Origin: Polaribacter irgensii 23-P
GTDB taxonomy: Bacteria; Bacteroidota; Bacteroidia; Flavobacteriales; Flavobacteriaceae
Assembly: GCF_000153225.1 (NCBI RefSeq)
Contig: NZ_CH724148.1
Location: forward strand, 686,640 to 750,639
Direction: 5' to 3'
Length of the DNA: 64,000 bases
Shown: positions 33,107 through 42,352 of the stretch, piece after piece
How the letters are laid out: each line of letters opens with the position of its first letter
How positions within the stretch are numbered: position 1 is the stretch's first letter
Made by a program: the position numbers and the translations under genes
The notes under the pieces: generated by a model
What the model was told of the DNA's origin: nothing
The model's input: the letters and a program-made list of their open reading frames with translations, nothing else
Database searches by the model: none

Positions 33107-35578
33107 TTAATTAAACAAACTGACTCTAAATAAAAAACCTTCTTTTTTAATTCCCCCAAAATTAGAACGAACATAGTCTATCCTTAGCAAACGCCACTTT
33201 CCAATTCCAATATTACCCAACCCAACAGCATACTCCGTATATGGATTTTTATCGGCCATCAGAAGCGTTTTCACGCCTCCTATTAAGTGAAAATTTAATT
33301 TATTTACAAGAGGTATTCTGCCTAAAATAGCACCCTTGAAATTATGATCCACGTGCGCCTCTGCATATTTATCATTCGTATAAAATTTGTAATAAGGCAA
33401 CAGACCAAAATTATTCAATTGTGCATCCGTTACAAAAGTCAATTGATTCCCTTTGGCCTGTAAATTATCCATAAACGCAATATCCTTTTTCTTTAAAAAC
33501 AACCCACCCCGAATATGGTATGCTAAATCACCATATGTACCTGTCTTAATTTCTTGTCTAATATTTGTAATTAGCACATCAGACTGCAGTCCTTTTCGCG
33601 AAGCTGCAAATGTTTTTCTGTAATTTAGGCTTAAAGAAGGATACTTTTCACTTCCTAAATTCGACTTCCTATCGGGATAAGACAGGAACTTTTGCCCAAA
33701 AACAAAGCGTGTCTCAATATTAAAAATAGCTATTTTGTGTGCGGAAAAAGGAGCATTCACGACATCTGAAGAGGCTAAAGGATTGTTGGAAGTGTACGCT
33801 TCATTTCCACGTTGCTTGGCAAAAGAGTACGCATTCGTATTAAAAAGAGGCTTCCTTTCTGCGTATTCTAAACTTGATGAAAAATAAATACCATTTTTTA
33901 TTTCTTCTGAATACCTGATTTCAGCAAACTGCTTTTCATAAATTTTTAAATAATTTTGTCTTAATACAAGAGAGCGTATTGAATTGTCGAGCGTAGATAT
34001 AGGAACCCTTCTATTGAATTGAACTGCTGCGATTCCTCCAGAGATTGTCATGCTAGGTCTCGAAAGATTGTCCCACTTTTTGCTGTATGTAAAAATTGGA
34101 CGCATCTTTTTATCAGAAAAACCATAATTTGCCTTTACACTAGCACTCCACCACTTTCCCTTCTTATTTAAAGACTTGAAATACCGAAAACCGGCAGTGG
34201 CATTCAACCCCTGAACCGTGTTGAATGCTGTCTGAAACAAGGGTCCGTTATATGAAAATGACCAATCTTCAAAAGAGTTTCTATAGGTATATCCTGTTAC
34301 TGGATCCAACCAACCAAAAGAATTCGATTTCGTATCTAAAGAATCTAAATATTTTTTTGACTTTCTAATTGTTTGAAGATTGTCTTTAATTTTATAATCC
34401 GCCGTCTCCGCATCTGTCAAAGGAACAGGTCTTAATTTATTCCAAAAAACCGTATCTTTTTTTGTTGCCTCTTTTTCAAAAGACAAGACTTCGTTTGTGA
34501 ACGTATCTTCCGTAAAATTAGGTGTAAAGTTATAGTCCGAGTATGTATACGAAAAACGTCCATTTGGCTTAAATCCAAAAATAGAAATATCAAAATCAAT
34601 GGTTTGATTGATTAAAACCCATCCGTCTATTTCTTTCGAATAGTTATACCCTTGCTTTAACTGTAGCGAATTTATTATTGGTATGTTTACTTGCGCACCA
34701 GTAGCCGTAACATCGGCACCATACAAAGCCCAATCGTCTTCTACAATATAAATAAAACCGTCAAAAACGCGGTCTGCCTTTCTCTTTGGAATTAATTTTA
34801 TTTTATTGATTAACTTTCCGTTGGTGTCATAAAATGTACCCACCAATTTGTAACGATAGTAACTGAACGCGTTTGTCGCAATTGGTGAAATTAAATCATT
34901 AAAAACTGGCAAACTGTTTTCATATAGGTCTATGTTAGAGTCTTGTGCTCTATTGAAACTAATACCATTATCGCTACCCGAAACCTTAGATGCTGTAATT
35001 TTCTCTTTAAATTTACTTGGATTTTTTTGAAAAGAGATTTTAGAAAAAGTTTCTGATAAGTAAATAATTCCACTTCTCGTAGAATCTAAACCACCGCCAA
35101 AATCGCCCAAAGTTTGGCCAAGAAAACTTTCTGGTGCCTCTTTAATACGCGTCAATCCTCTGGAATAAAATTTTGCGGTATACTTCGCATATGCATCTGT
35201 ATTCTTCTCTTTGTTTTTAATTACATTTCTAATAATGCTATTTGCAGGATTGTCCTTTGTGGAGATCACAATTTCCTCTAAGCCTATATTTTCTTCAGTT
35301 AGCACCACATCTAATTCAAACGGAAAAGAGGTAATCTGTAGCTCTTTTTTTAAAGTGGTGTAGCCTATAATTTGAAAGATTAAAGTATAATTACCCGGTT
35401 TTTCTAACTTTAGAATATAATCTCCATTATCATTTGTAGTCGTTCCCGTGACTGTTTTACTTAAATAAACACTCACAAAAGAAAGGGGAACTCCTTTTTC
35501 ATTCGTTACATTTCCCGCTACCTGCGCATTCATCGCAAAGACAAAAAAGAAGAGAAGGATCGCTGTGATTTTTTTCAT
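33107..35578 (-). CDS. DUF5686 outer-membrane protein with carboxypeptidase-regulatory-like domain
   Basis: 823 residues with a signal peptide (MKKITAILLFFFVFAMNAQ), a carboxypeptidase-regulatory-like domain (about 20-105: GNVTNEKGVPLSFVSVYLSK, TTTNDNGDYILKL), then the DUF5686 body ending in a beta-barrel-like C-terminus (FLFRVSLFN). The family is common in Bacteroidota and looks like an outer-membrane protein without a TonB plug. Function unknown. A TAAATTTG box lies 23 bases upstream (35608-35601, minus strand). Confidence 0.88.
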   Translation of the reverse strand: MKKITAILLFFFVFAMNAQVAGNVTNEKGVPLSFVSVYLSKTVTGTTTNDNGDYILKLEKPGNYTLIFQIIGYTTLKKELQITSFPFELDVVLTEENIGLEEIVISTKDNPANSIIRNVIKNKEKNTDAYAKYTAKFYSRGLTRIKEAPESFLGQTLGDFGGGLDSTRSGIIYLSETFSKISFQKNPSKFKEKITASKVSGSDNGISFNRAQDSNIDLYENSLPVFNDLISPIATNAFSYYRYKLVGTFYDTNGKLINKIKLIPKRKADRVFDGFIYIVEDDWALYGADVTATGAQVNIPIINSLQLKQGYNYSKEIDGWVLINQTIDFDISIFGFKPNGRFSYTYSDYNFTPNFTEDTFTNEVLSFEKEATKKDTVFWNKLRPVPLTDAETADYKIKDNLQTIRKSKKYLDSLDTKSNSFGWLDPVTGYTYRNSFEDWSFSYNGPLFQTAFNTVQGLNATAGFRYFKSLNKKGKWWSASVKANYGFSDKKMRPIFTYSKKWDNLSRPSMTISGGIAAVQFNRRVPISTLDNSIRSLVLRQNYLKIYEKQFAEIRYSEEIKNGIYFSSSLEYAERKPLFNTNAYSFAKQRGNEAYTSNNPLASSDVVNAPFSAHKIAIFNIETRFVFGQKFLSYPDRKSNLGSEKYPSLSLNYRKTFAASRKGLQSDVLITNIRQEIKTGTYGDLAYHIRGGLFLKKKDIAFMDNLQAKGNQLTFVTDAQLNNFGLLPYYKFYTNDKYAEAHVDHNFKGAILGRIPLVNKLNFHLIGGVKTLLMADKNPYTEYAVGLGNIGIGKWRLLRIDYVRSNFGGIKKEGFLFRVSLFN

Positions 35579-35809
35579 GAATAATTTTTTATAGTAGACG
35601 CAAATTTAAGGGTTTTGTTACGCGGCGCATCTCATTTATGCAAAACTAAAAATAATATAACCTTAATTTTTAGGAGTAATACAACAGTCATTTTCAATAT
35701 TACAAAAAAGAAAAGAGATCGTTAAGCAATTGTTATAAATTTAATCGCTGTAATTTTTAAAGATTTGAGATACTATAAAACATCCACAAAAGAAGCGCAA
35801 GCAATACTC

Positions 35810-36493
35810 TTAAAAACTTATCCCTTTATTCAAAACGTCGTATATTAAAGCCTTTAAAAAGGAATCCATTTTATTTTTGTTGGAAAATTTTTGATTGATT
35901 TCCAGCTCAATACCCAAGTAGTTTTTAGGGAACTGTTTTCGTAAATGGGTTGTAAAACCGTCTGATTTGCCCAAATAAGGATTGTTATAACGAACATTCA
36001 ATGCAGCATTCACAGAAAGAATCTCTCTTTTTAATCGCCTAGAAAACTCTTTTTCTTGCTCTTTTCTACTATCATATAACAAGCCGATATCACAATTTCT
36101 TTTTACCTCATTTAAAATTGGTGTAAAAGAATGCACCGCAATATGAAGTACCCGTTCGTTCCTGTCAACAACTGTTTTAATGGCAGTTTCTATCGCATTT
36201 CTATAAGTCTGATAGCTCTTAATTAAAGATTCTTTTTCTTTTAAAGGAAGTTCTTTAGAAAATTTAGAAAATAAGTTCTTGTGATGTAAAGATCTGTTTA
36301 ACTCAATTAACAAGCGACTTTCGACACTGAAAAAAGAAGTATATGACAAGGGTTTTAGTGCATTAAAAACATCTAACGCTCCTAGATCATACCCTTTGTG
36401 TGAGTTTAATACTGCTTGATTGTTTTTAAATAAATATTGGTATTTTACAGGAACTTCATTTCCTCCGTGCTCGCAAGACAAGATTAGTTTCAT
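35810..36493 (-). CDS. N-formylglutamate amidohydrolase family protein
   Basis: 227 residues. The zinc-peptidase-like fold is marked by LSCEHGGNEVP, SHKGYDLGALDVF, LIELNRSLHH and IAVHSFTPIL. The named enzyme (HutG) acts in histidine breakdown, but no hut gene is present. Here the gene is the third of an operon with a RimK-like ligase and a GCS2 ligase, with a four-base ATGA overlap to the latter. A role in trimming or hydrolysing the amide product of those ligases is more likely. Inference only; substrate unknown. Confidence 0.88.
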   Translation of the reverse strand: MKLILSCEHGGNEVPVKYQYLFKNNQAVLNSHKGYDLGALDVFNALKPLSYTSFFSVESRLLIELNRSLHHKNLFSKFSKELPLKEKESLIKSYQTYRNAIETAIKTVVDRNERVLHIAVHSFTPILNEVKRNCDIGLLYDSRKEQEKEFSRRLKREILSVNAALNVRYNNPYLGKSDGFTTHLRKQFPKNYLGIELEINQKFSNKNKMDSFLKALIYDVLNKGISF

Positions 36494-37716
36494 CCCTTAA
36501 AAAGGCTATTGAATTCTAAACAAGCGGCTAATTTTTGATACACTGCTAAAATGTTTTTCTCAGAAAAATCACTGTTTAATGCATTTATTATCCGCGTTGC
36601 CAAGGTGCCATTTTGTAAAATACACTCTAAAGCTTCATAATGTGAAGGGTTTATATTCGGTTTTGCAAGCGCATATAAATGTATCCAAATAGTGCTAACG
36701 GTCACTTTTTCTGAGATCCCGAAAAGACTTAAATACTCTAAATTAGAAACCATGCTTGTTTCGCCCTCTTTTATTGCATTGTTTAAAATCGGAAACAGCG
36801 CTGCATTTGTCCATTTCTTTTGATCAGAAATCGGCGCTAAATTGCCATTCACCAACAATTTTAAAACTTCGATAATGAAAACACAGATAGCGATGTCTGC
36901 TTTTGGAGATTCTTGAATGTCTATCAATCTTATTTCTATGGCACTTCTGTCAAAACGAGCAATTGCGCCTCTAGAATTTAAAAAATGGTGCTCTAAAATA
37001 TGTTCGGTATCAAAAGGCTTTATGGCCTTGTTTATAGGATCAAAAATAGTGCTGTAATAGTCCTTTTTAGAAAAAACATTTTCGGGAATAATCATCCCTG
37101 CCATTTCTGGAATCTCTTTTTGATTGGTTTTATAATACTCTAAACGCGTGTCTTTAAATCCTGTATTTTTTCCTTCTAATATTGGAGAACTTGCACACAA
37201 ACCCGGAATTAAAGGCAAGATAATTCGCACGGCTGCATGTAGTTTTTCAAACTCCTCGTCGTCAAAAAATGGCAAGTTAAGATGTGTACTTTGCACGTTA
37301 CTCCAACCGTGGCCTTTACAGTCAAAAATTTTATTGTACAACGCATACACATCACTATAACTATGTTTCCATAATAAAGTATCTGTGAGAGGATTCATTA
37401 ATGGATGCGCAGCTGTAGGTACTAATTGCGAATTTAAAGATTTTAAAATGGTATTTATTTCTTTAATATTTTTGTGAAATAGTGCGGGTAAATTATCTAA
37501 CTTTTTAGTGGGTCCATTTGTTTTTAATTCTATTACATGGGCAACTAACTCGTTGCTCCAAGCAATTTCTCCATTGTCGACATCGCTTGTTAATTTGCCG
37601 TTTTTTCGTGTCAAAAGAAGGTCTACAATTGGCGCAACTTTTAAGGAGCGACTGTCGGTAAGCATGTATTCTAACTCGATGCCGTACACTTCAAATAAAT
37701 GATATTTTTTAGCCAT
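36490..37716 (-). CDS. Glutamate-cysteine ligase-like (GCS2) carboxylate-amine ligase
   Basis: 408 residues. The glutamine-synthetase-type fold shows the ATP/metal motif EVYGIELEYMLTD at the N-terminus, then NGEIAWSNELVAHVIELKT, HPLMNP, and ARFDRSAIEIRLIDIQESPKAD. GCS2 enzymes join glutamate or another carboxylate to an amine. It overlaps the amidohydrolase gene by four bases and starts one base after the RimK-like gene's stop. No separate glutathione synthetase is nearby, so ordinary glutathione synthesis is possible only if the RimK-like protein does the second step. Confidence 0.88.
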   Translation of the reverse strand: MAKKYHLFEVYGIELEYMLTDSRSLKVAPIVDLLLTRKNGKLTSDVDNGEIAWSNELVAHVIELKTNGPTKKLDNLPALFHKNIKEINTILKSLNSQLVPTAAHPLMNPLTDTLLWKHSYSDVYALYNKIFDCKGHGWSNVQSTHLNLPFFDDEEFEKLHAAVRIILPLIPGLCASSPILEGKNTGFKDTRLEYYKTNQKEIPEMAGMIIPENVFSKKDYYSTIFDPINKAIKPFDTEHILEHHFLNSRGAIARFDRSAIEIRLIDIQESPKADIAICVFIIEVLKLLVNGNLAPISDQKKWTNAALFPILNNAIKEGETSMVSNLEYLSLFGISEKVTVSTIWIHLYALAKPNINPSHYEALECILQNGTLATRIINALNSDFSEKNILAVYQKLAACLEFNSLFKG

Positions 37717-37717
37717 T

Positions 37718-39163
37718 TTATTGCACTCTTATTTTTAATGCGGTAAGGATTTTTTTATAAACCAAATCTCCGTAATACAAATCTTCTACACCAAAATCTA
37801 TGTTTGGATTGTCATTAATTTCTATAACCATGGGGCTATTATGCACCACTTTTATATCGATCCCATACAAACCTTTGCCCATTATCTTAGCCGATTTTAG
37901 GGCCATATTCAGTACTTTTTTTGGCACTTTTTCTATCGGCAAACAATCTGCATCTCCATCTTGGTCATTTTTCTTTTTTGCCTTCCAATTGTAAATTTGC
38001 CAATGTCCTTTAGCCATATAGTATTTGCAAGCATAGAAAATTTCATTGTCTATAATACCGATGCGCCAATCGTAATCTGATGCGCAAAACTCTTGTGCAA
38101 TAATCAACTCAGATTCCTTGAGCATTTCATTTACTAATTTGCTGTACTCTTCTGCTGTTTCTGCTTTTTTCACTCCAAAAGAAAAAGTAGAATCTGGCGC
38201 TTTTAACACACAAGGCAAGCCTATCTCTTTTAAAACATTCAACTTATTTTCTTTGTAAACAATTAAAGTTTTTGGGGTCGGTATGTGTGCATTATTTAAA
38301 GCTTCTGCCATAAAAACTTTGTTACAACACTTTAAAATAGCGTCTGGATAGTCTATAATTGCAATGCCTTCCTGTTGTGCTTTTCTAGCAAAGGCATAGG
38401 CTTCATTGTGCACTTCTGTACTTTGGCGAATGAACAAGGCATCAAAAGAAGTAAGTCTGCTTAAATCTTTGGGACCAATAATTTCTGCATAAATATTCAT
38501 TTTTTCCGCAATTTCAATGAATTTTTTTAACGCTTTCAAATTGCTTGGCGGCGCAGCATCATTGGGATTTACTAAGATTGCCAAATCGAAATCTGTCTTT
38601 ATTAGCTTCGGCGTATCATACCTCTTTTTTGCAAAATACTGATTTGCAAACTCATAAATGCATGCCAAATGTTCGTTTGGTATTTCAGCTTCTGAAATTG
38701 CTTTTATACTTTCTATGTTCCATTTGGTATGAAATGAAAATTGAACGCGCAAAAAAGGAACTTGGAAATGTTTGTAAAAAAGACCACTTATTTCTTTGTA
38801 TTTCTGGGCAATATTTTGCCCGAAATAAATGCTCAGAACAAATTCTCTTGTCTTAATATTTTTTAAACTTTGCTGCAGTACATCTTCAAAATCATCAGAA
38901 ATAAATTTTACTAATTTTAAATTTTTTAAATCTACTAAATTTTTAATTGTAGGAATTGCCAAATGCCCTCTTGCCTCAGCTAAAAGAGAAACATAATATC
39001 CTTTTGTTTGATAGCTATAATCTTTACATAAATTAAAGATTCTCGCTTTTTTTATGAGCGAAAACCTGGGATCTGTGAGGTACTCTTGAGCAGAAATTAC
39101 CGTGCTATTTTCTATGGAAAAATTCCATTTTTCTGGCTGATTAACAACAATATACTTATTCAT
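37718..39163 (-). CDS. RimK-like ATP-grasp ligase with N-terminal RLAN-type domain
   Basis: 481 residues. The N-terminal 190 or so residues (VNQPEKWNFSIENSTVISAQ, FNLCKDYSYQTKGYYVSLLA) match the extra domain found ahead of a RimK-like ligase; the ATP-grasp domain follows (about 250-480) with IPTPKTLIVYKENK, GLPCVLKAPDSTFSFGVKKA, DYDWRIGIIDNEIFYACKYY and the metal-binding end VIEINDNPNIDFG. Such ligases add amino acids, often glutamate, to a carboxylate. It is the first gene of the three-gene operon, so a peptide-like metabolite or a protein-tail modification is the expected product. Confidence 0.88.
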   Translation of the reverse strand: MNKYIVVNQPEKWNFSIENSTVISAQEYLTDPRFSLIKKARIFNLCKDYSYQTKGYYVSLLAEARGHLAIPTIKNLVDLKNLKLVKFISDDFEDVLQQSLKNIKTREFVLSIYFGQNIAQKYKEISGLFYKHFQVPFLRVQFSFHTKWNIESIKAISEAEIPNEHLACIYEFANQYFAKKRYDTPKLIKTDFDLAILVNPNDAAPPSNLKALKKFIEIAEKMNIYAEIIGPKDLSRLTSFDALFIRQSTEVHNEAYAFARKAQQEGIAIIDYPDAILKCCNKVFMAEALNNAHIPTPKTLIVYKENKLNVLKEIGLPCVLKAPDSTFSFGVKKAETAEEYSKLVNEMLKESELIIAQEFCASDYDWRIGIIDNEIFYACKYYMAKGHWQIYNWKAKKKNDQDGDADCLPIEKVPKKVLNMALKSAKIMGKGLYGIDIKVVHNSPMVIEINDNPNIDFGVEDLYYGDLVYKKILTALKIRVQ

Positions 39164-39194
39164 TAATATTTTTAATAGATAGAAATTATGATTT

Positions 39195-39228
39195 CAAAAA
39201 TATTCTATTTTCTTTTCTCTTTTACAAA
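39195..39228 (-). promoter_or_regulatory. Promoter of the RimK/GCS2/amidohydrolase operon
   Basis: On the minus strand TTTG (39228-39225), 22 bases, TATTTTTG (39202-39195), then 31 bases to the ATG at 39163. Confidence 0.65.
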
Positions 39229-39419
39229 TTGATAAAAATATTTTGGTGTTATTTTTTTGATGCATCTGACTTCTTAGACAACCTCTTTTTCAATTCAAAT
39301 ACAGACCATTTCTTCTCTAAGATGCACATTGACAAACACCATAAAAGAAAGATGCAAAAGATTCGTTTTATATCTCTTAAAAGATTCTCTTTCTTCGTTT
39401 TCTCTTCCTTTGAAATCCT

Positions 39420-39427
39420 TATATTTG
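39420..39427 (+). promoter_or_regulatory. -7 box of the malic enzyme gene
   Basis: TATATTTG, exact TAnnTTTG, 24 bases before the ATG at 39452. It supports the shorter start, because a longer frame would run across it. Confidence 0.6.
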
Positions 39428-39451
39428 TCAGTTATACTAAACAATTCATTT

Positions 39452-41734
39452 ATGAACGATTCAAGAAAAAGGCATGAGGCTTTATTGTATCATGCCAAAC
39501 CAAAACCAGGAAAAATTGCGGTTGTTCCTACAAAAAAATATGCAACCCAGCACGATTTAGCTTTAGCGTACTCTCCAGGAGTTGCTGAGCCTTGTTTAGA
39601 AATAGCAAGAGACAGAAATAACGTATACAAGTATACCGCTAAAGGAAACTTAGTGGCAGTAATTACAAATGGAACTGCGGTTTTAGGTTTGGGAAATATT
39701 GGTCCTGAAGCGTCAAAGCCCGTAATGGAAGGAAAAGGATTGCTTTTTAAAATATTTGCAGATATCGATGTTTTTGATATTGAAATAGACGCCACAGATA
39801 TAGAACTCTTCATTCAAACCGTAAAAGCAATTGCACCTACTTTTGGAGGGATAAATTTAGAGGACATTAAAGCTCCTGAAGCTTTTGAAATTGAAAGACG
39901 CTTAAAGGAAGAATTAGACATTCCTGTCATGCATGATGACCAACACGGAACTGCAATTATATCTGCTGCAGCCCTAAAGAATGCAATTGATATTACCGAA
40001 AAAGATATTCGCAAAGTAAAAATTGTTGTGAATGGGGCAGGTGCTGCCGCAATTTCCTGCACTCGATTATACCTAAAATTAGGTGTACAAAGAGAAAATG
40101 TAGTCATGTGTGATAGCAAAGGTGTTATTCGAAAAGACAGAGGAGACTTAACTTCACAAAAAGAAGAGTTTGCAACCGACAGAGATTTACAAACCTTAGA
40201 GGAAGCGATGCACGATGCTGATATTTTTATAGGCTTGTCTAAGGGAAATATTGTAACCCCTGCTATGCTCTTATCTATGGCAAAAGACCCCATTGTTTTC
40301 GCAATGGCAAACCCTGTGCCTGAAATAGAATATGACATTGCGGTGGCAACGAGAAAGGATATTATCATGGCAACAGGAAGATCTGACCATCCTAACCAAG
40401 TAAATAATGTACTTGGATTTCCGTTTATTTTTAGAGGTGCTTTGGATGTAAGAGCGACCAAAATTAATGAAGAAATGAAGATGGCAGCCGTTCATGCTTT
40501 GGCAAACCTGGCTAAAAAATCAGTCCCCGAGCAAGTGAACATTGTGTATGACGAAGTTAGTTTAACTTATGGAAGGGAGTATATCATTCCTAAACCATTT
40601 GATCCAAGATTAATTTATGAAATACCACCCGCAATTGCAAAAGCTGCAATGGAATCTGGTGTTGCTTTAGAGCCAATTACAGATTGGGAAAAGTACAAAG
40701 AAGAACTAATGGAAAGATCTGGCTCAGGAAGCAAAGAGGTGCGCCTTTTGCACAACAGAGCAAAAAGCAATCCAAAACGCGTTGTTTTTGCAGAAGCAGA
40801 CCATTTAGATGTGCTAAAAGCAGCTCAAAGGGTGCATGAAGAAAAACTAGGAACTGTAATTTTATTAGGTAGAAAAGATGTAATTCTTGAGTTAAAAGAA
40901 GAAATAGGTTTTACCGATAATGTAACGATTATAGATCCAAAAACAGACGAAGAAAAAGAAAGAAGAAACCGTTTTGCAGAAGCATATTGGAAAAACAGAC
41001 AACGCAAAGGACGCACGTTTTCAGAAGCAAAGAAACTCATGCGAGAGCGAAACTATTTTGCTGCCATGATGGTCAATGAGGGCGAGGCAGATGCCCTAAT
41101 CACGGGGTACTCGCGACCCTACCCAACAGTTGTGAAACCAATGCTAGAACTTATTGAAAAAGACAAAGATGTTTCCAAAATTGCTGCCTGTAATTTAATG
41201 CTTACCAAACAAGGTCCTTTATTTTTGGCAGATACTACGATTAATGAAAATCCAACAGCGAAAGAGTTGGCAAAAATTGCCCAAATGACAGGAAAATTTG
41301 TAAATATGTTCGGTATGACACCAAACATTGCCATGCTTTCTTATTCTAACTTCGGTTCTTCAAACTCAGAAACTTCTAAGAAAATAAGAGAAGCTGTTGC
41401 GTATACCCATCGTCATTTTCCAAACACAGTTATTGATGGAGAGATACAAGCAGACTTTGCTCTAAACCCTGAAATGTTAGCAAAAGAATTTCCTTTTTCT
41501 AAGCTGAACGGAAAGAAAGTCAATGTTTTAATTTTCCCAAACTTAGAATCTGCAAATATCACTTATAAATTATTGAAGCAAGTAGAAGGAGCAGAATCTA
41601 TTGGACCTGTAATTTTAGGTTTTAACAAACCAGTGCACATTCTTCAATTAGGAGCTAGTGTAGACGAAATGGTAAATATGGCTGCTTTGGCAGTTGTAGA
41701 TGCACAGCAAAAAGAAAAAAGAAACAAGAAATAA
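39452..41734 (+). CDS. maeB: NADP-dependent malic enzyme with phosphotransacetylase-like domain
   Basis: 760 residues from the ATG at 39452 ([20 protein letters not shown]), the usual length of the MaeB hybrid. Residues 1-430 are the malic enzyme ([66 protein letters not shown]). Residues 440-755 form a phosphotransacetylase-like domain ([35 protein letters not shown]) that is thought to be regulatory, binding acetyl-CoA. It decarboxylates malate to pyruvate and makes NADPH. A longer frame at the 5' end is rejected since it covers the promoter. Confidence 0.95.
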   Translation: MNDSRKRHEALLYHAKPKPGKIAVVPTKKYATQHDLALAYSPGVAEPCLEIARDRNNVYKYTAKGNLVAVITNGTAVLGLGNIGPEASKPVMEGKGLLFKIFADIDVFDIEIDATDIELFIQTVKAIAPTFGGINLEDIKAPEAFEIERRLKEELDIPVMHDDQHGTAIISAAALKNAIDITEKDIRKVKIVVNGAGAAAISCTRLYLKLGVQRENVVMCDSKGVIRKDRGDLTSQKEEFATDRDLQTLEEAMHDADIFIGLSKGNIVTPAMLLSMAKDPIVFAMANPVPEIEYDIAVATRKDIIMATGRSDHPNQVNNVLGFPFIFRGALDVRATKINEEMKMAAVHALANLAKKSVPEQVNIVYDEVSLTYGREYIIPKPFDPRLIYEIPPAIAKAAMESGVALEPITDWEKYKEELMERSGSGSKEVRLLHNRAKSNPKRVVFAEADHLDVLKAAQRVHEEKLGTVILLGRKDVILELKEEIGFTDNVTIIDPKTDEEKERRNRFAEAYWKNRQRKGRTFSEAKKLMRERNYFAAMMVNEGEADALITGYSRPYPTVVKPMLELIEKDKDVSKIAACNLMLTKQGPLFLADTTINENPTAKELAKIAQMTGKFVNMFGMTPNIAMLSYSNFGSSNSETSKKIREAVAYTHRHFPNTVIDGEIQADFALNPEMLAKEFPFSKLNGKKVNVLIFPNLESANITYKLLKQVEGAESIGPVILGFNKPVHILQLGASVDEMVNMAALAVVDAQQKEKRNKK

Positions 41735-41766
41735 AAGCAGTACTTTAGAAATCTGAAAATATTTTT

Positions 41767-42348
41767 ATGATCACACAAGTTCGCGGAAGATTAGTAGAAA
41801 AAAACCCAACGGAAGTTGTTGTAGACTGTAACGGTGTCGGTTATTTATTGCATATTTCTTTAAATACGTATGCAGCTCTCCCAGCAGACGAAAATGTTGT
41901 TTTATACACACATTTGTCTGTTCGGGAAGATGCGCACACGTTGTTTGGCTTTATCAACAAAACGGAACGGGCAATTTTTAAATTTTTAATCTCCGTTTCC
42001 GGCGTTGGTCCTAGTATTGCTAGAACCATGTTGTCTTCAATGACTGCAGAAGAAATTCAACAGGCAATTGCATCAGAAAATGTTGCGCTAATACAATCTG
42101 TAAAAGGTATTGGTGCAAAAACAGCACAAAGAGTAATTGTAGATTTAAAAGATAAAATAGTAAAAACTTTTGATCTTGACGAAGTTTCTATGAGCCCAAG
42201 CAATACAAACAAAGGGGAAGCGTTATCTGCTTTAGAAGTATTAGGTTTTCAAAGAAAACAATCCGACAAATTGGTCGCAACCATTGTTAAGGAATACCCA
42301 AATGCAACTATAGAGCAAATCATAAAATTAGCTTTAAAAAGTTTATAA
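41767..42348 (+). CDS. ruvA: Holliday junction branch migration protein RuvA
   Basis: 193 residues: an N-terminal OB fold (MITQVRGRLVEKNPTEVVVD), two helix-hairpin-helix motifs (SVSGVGPSIARTMLS and SVKGIGAKTAQRVIVDLKDK) and a C-terminal RuvB-binding three-helix domain (ALSALEVLGFQRKQSDKLV). It holds four-way junctions as a tetramer for the RuvB motor. It precedes sprA by four bases, an order conserved in Flavobacteriia. Confidence 0.96.
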   Translation: MITQVRGRLVEKNPTEVVVDCNGVGYLLHISLNTYAALPADENVVLYTHLSVREDAHTLFGFINKTERAIFKFLISVSGVGPSIARTMLSSMTAEEIQQAIASENVALIQSVKGIGAKTAQRVIVDLKDKIVKTFDLDEVSMSPSNTNKGEALSALEVLGFQRKQSDKLVATIVKEYPNATIEQIIKLALKSL

Positions 42349-42352
42349 TCTA

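Noticed and set aside
35810..36493. HutG role in histidine breakdown
   Set aside because: No hutH, hutU or hutI gene nearby; the tight operon with two ligases points elsewhere.
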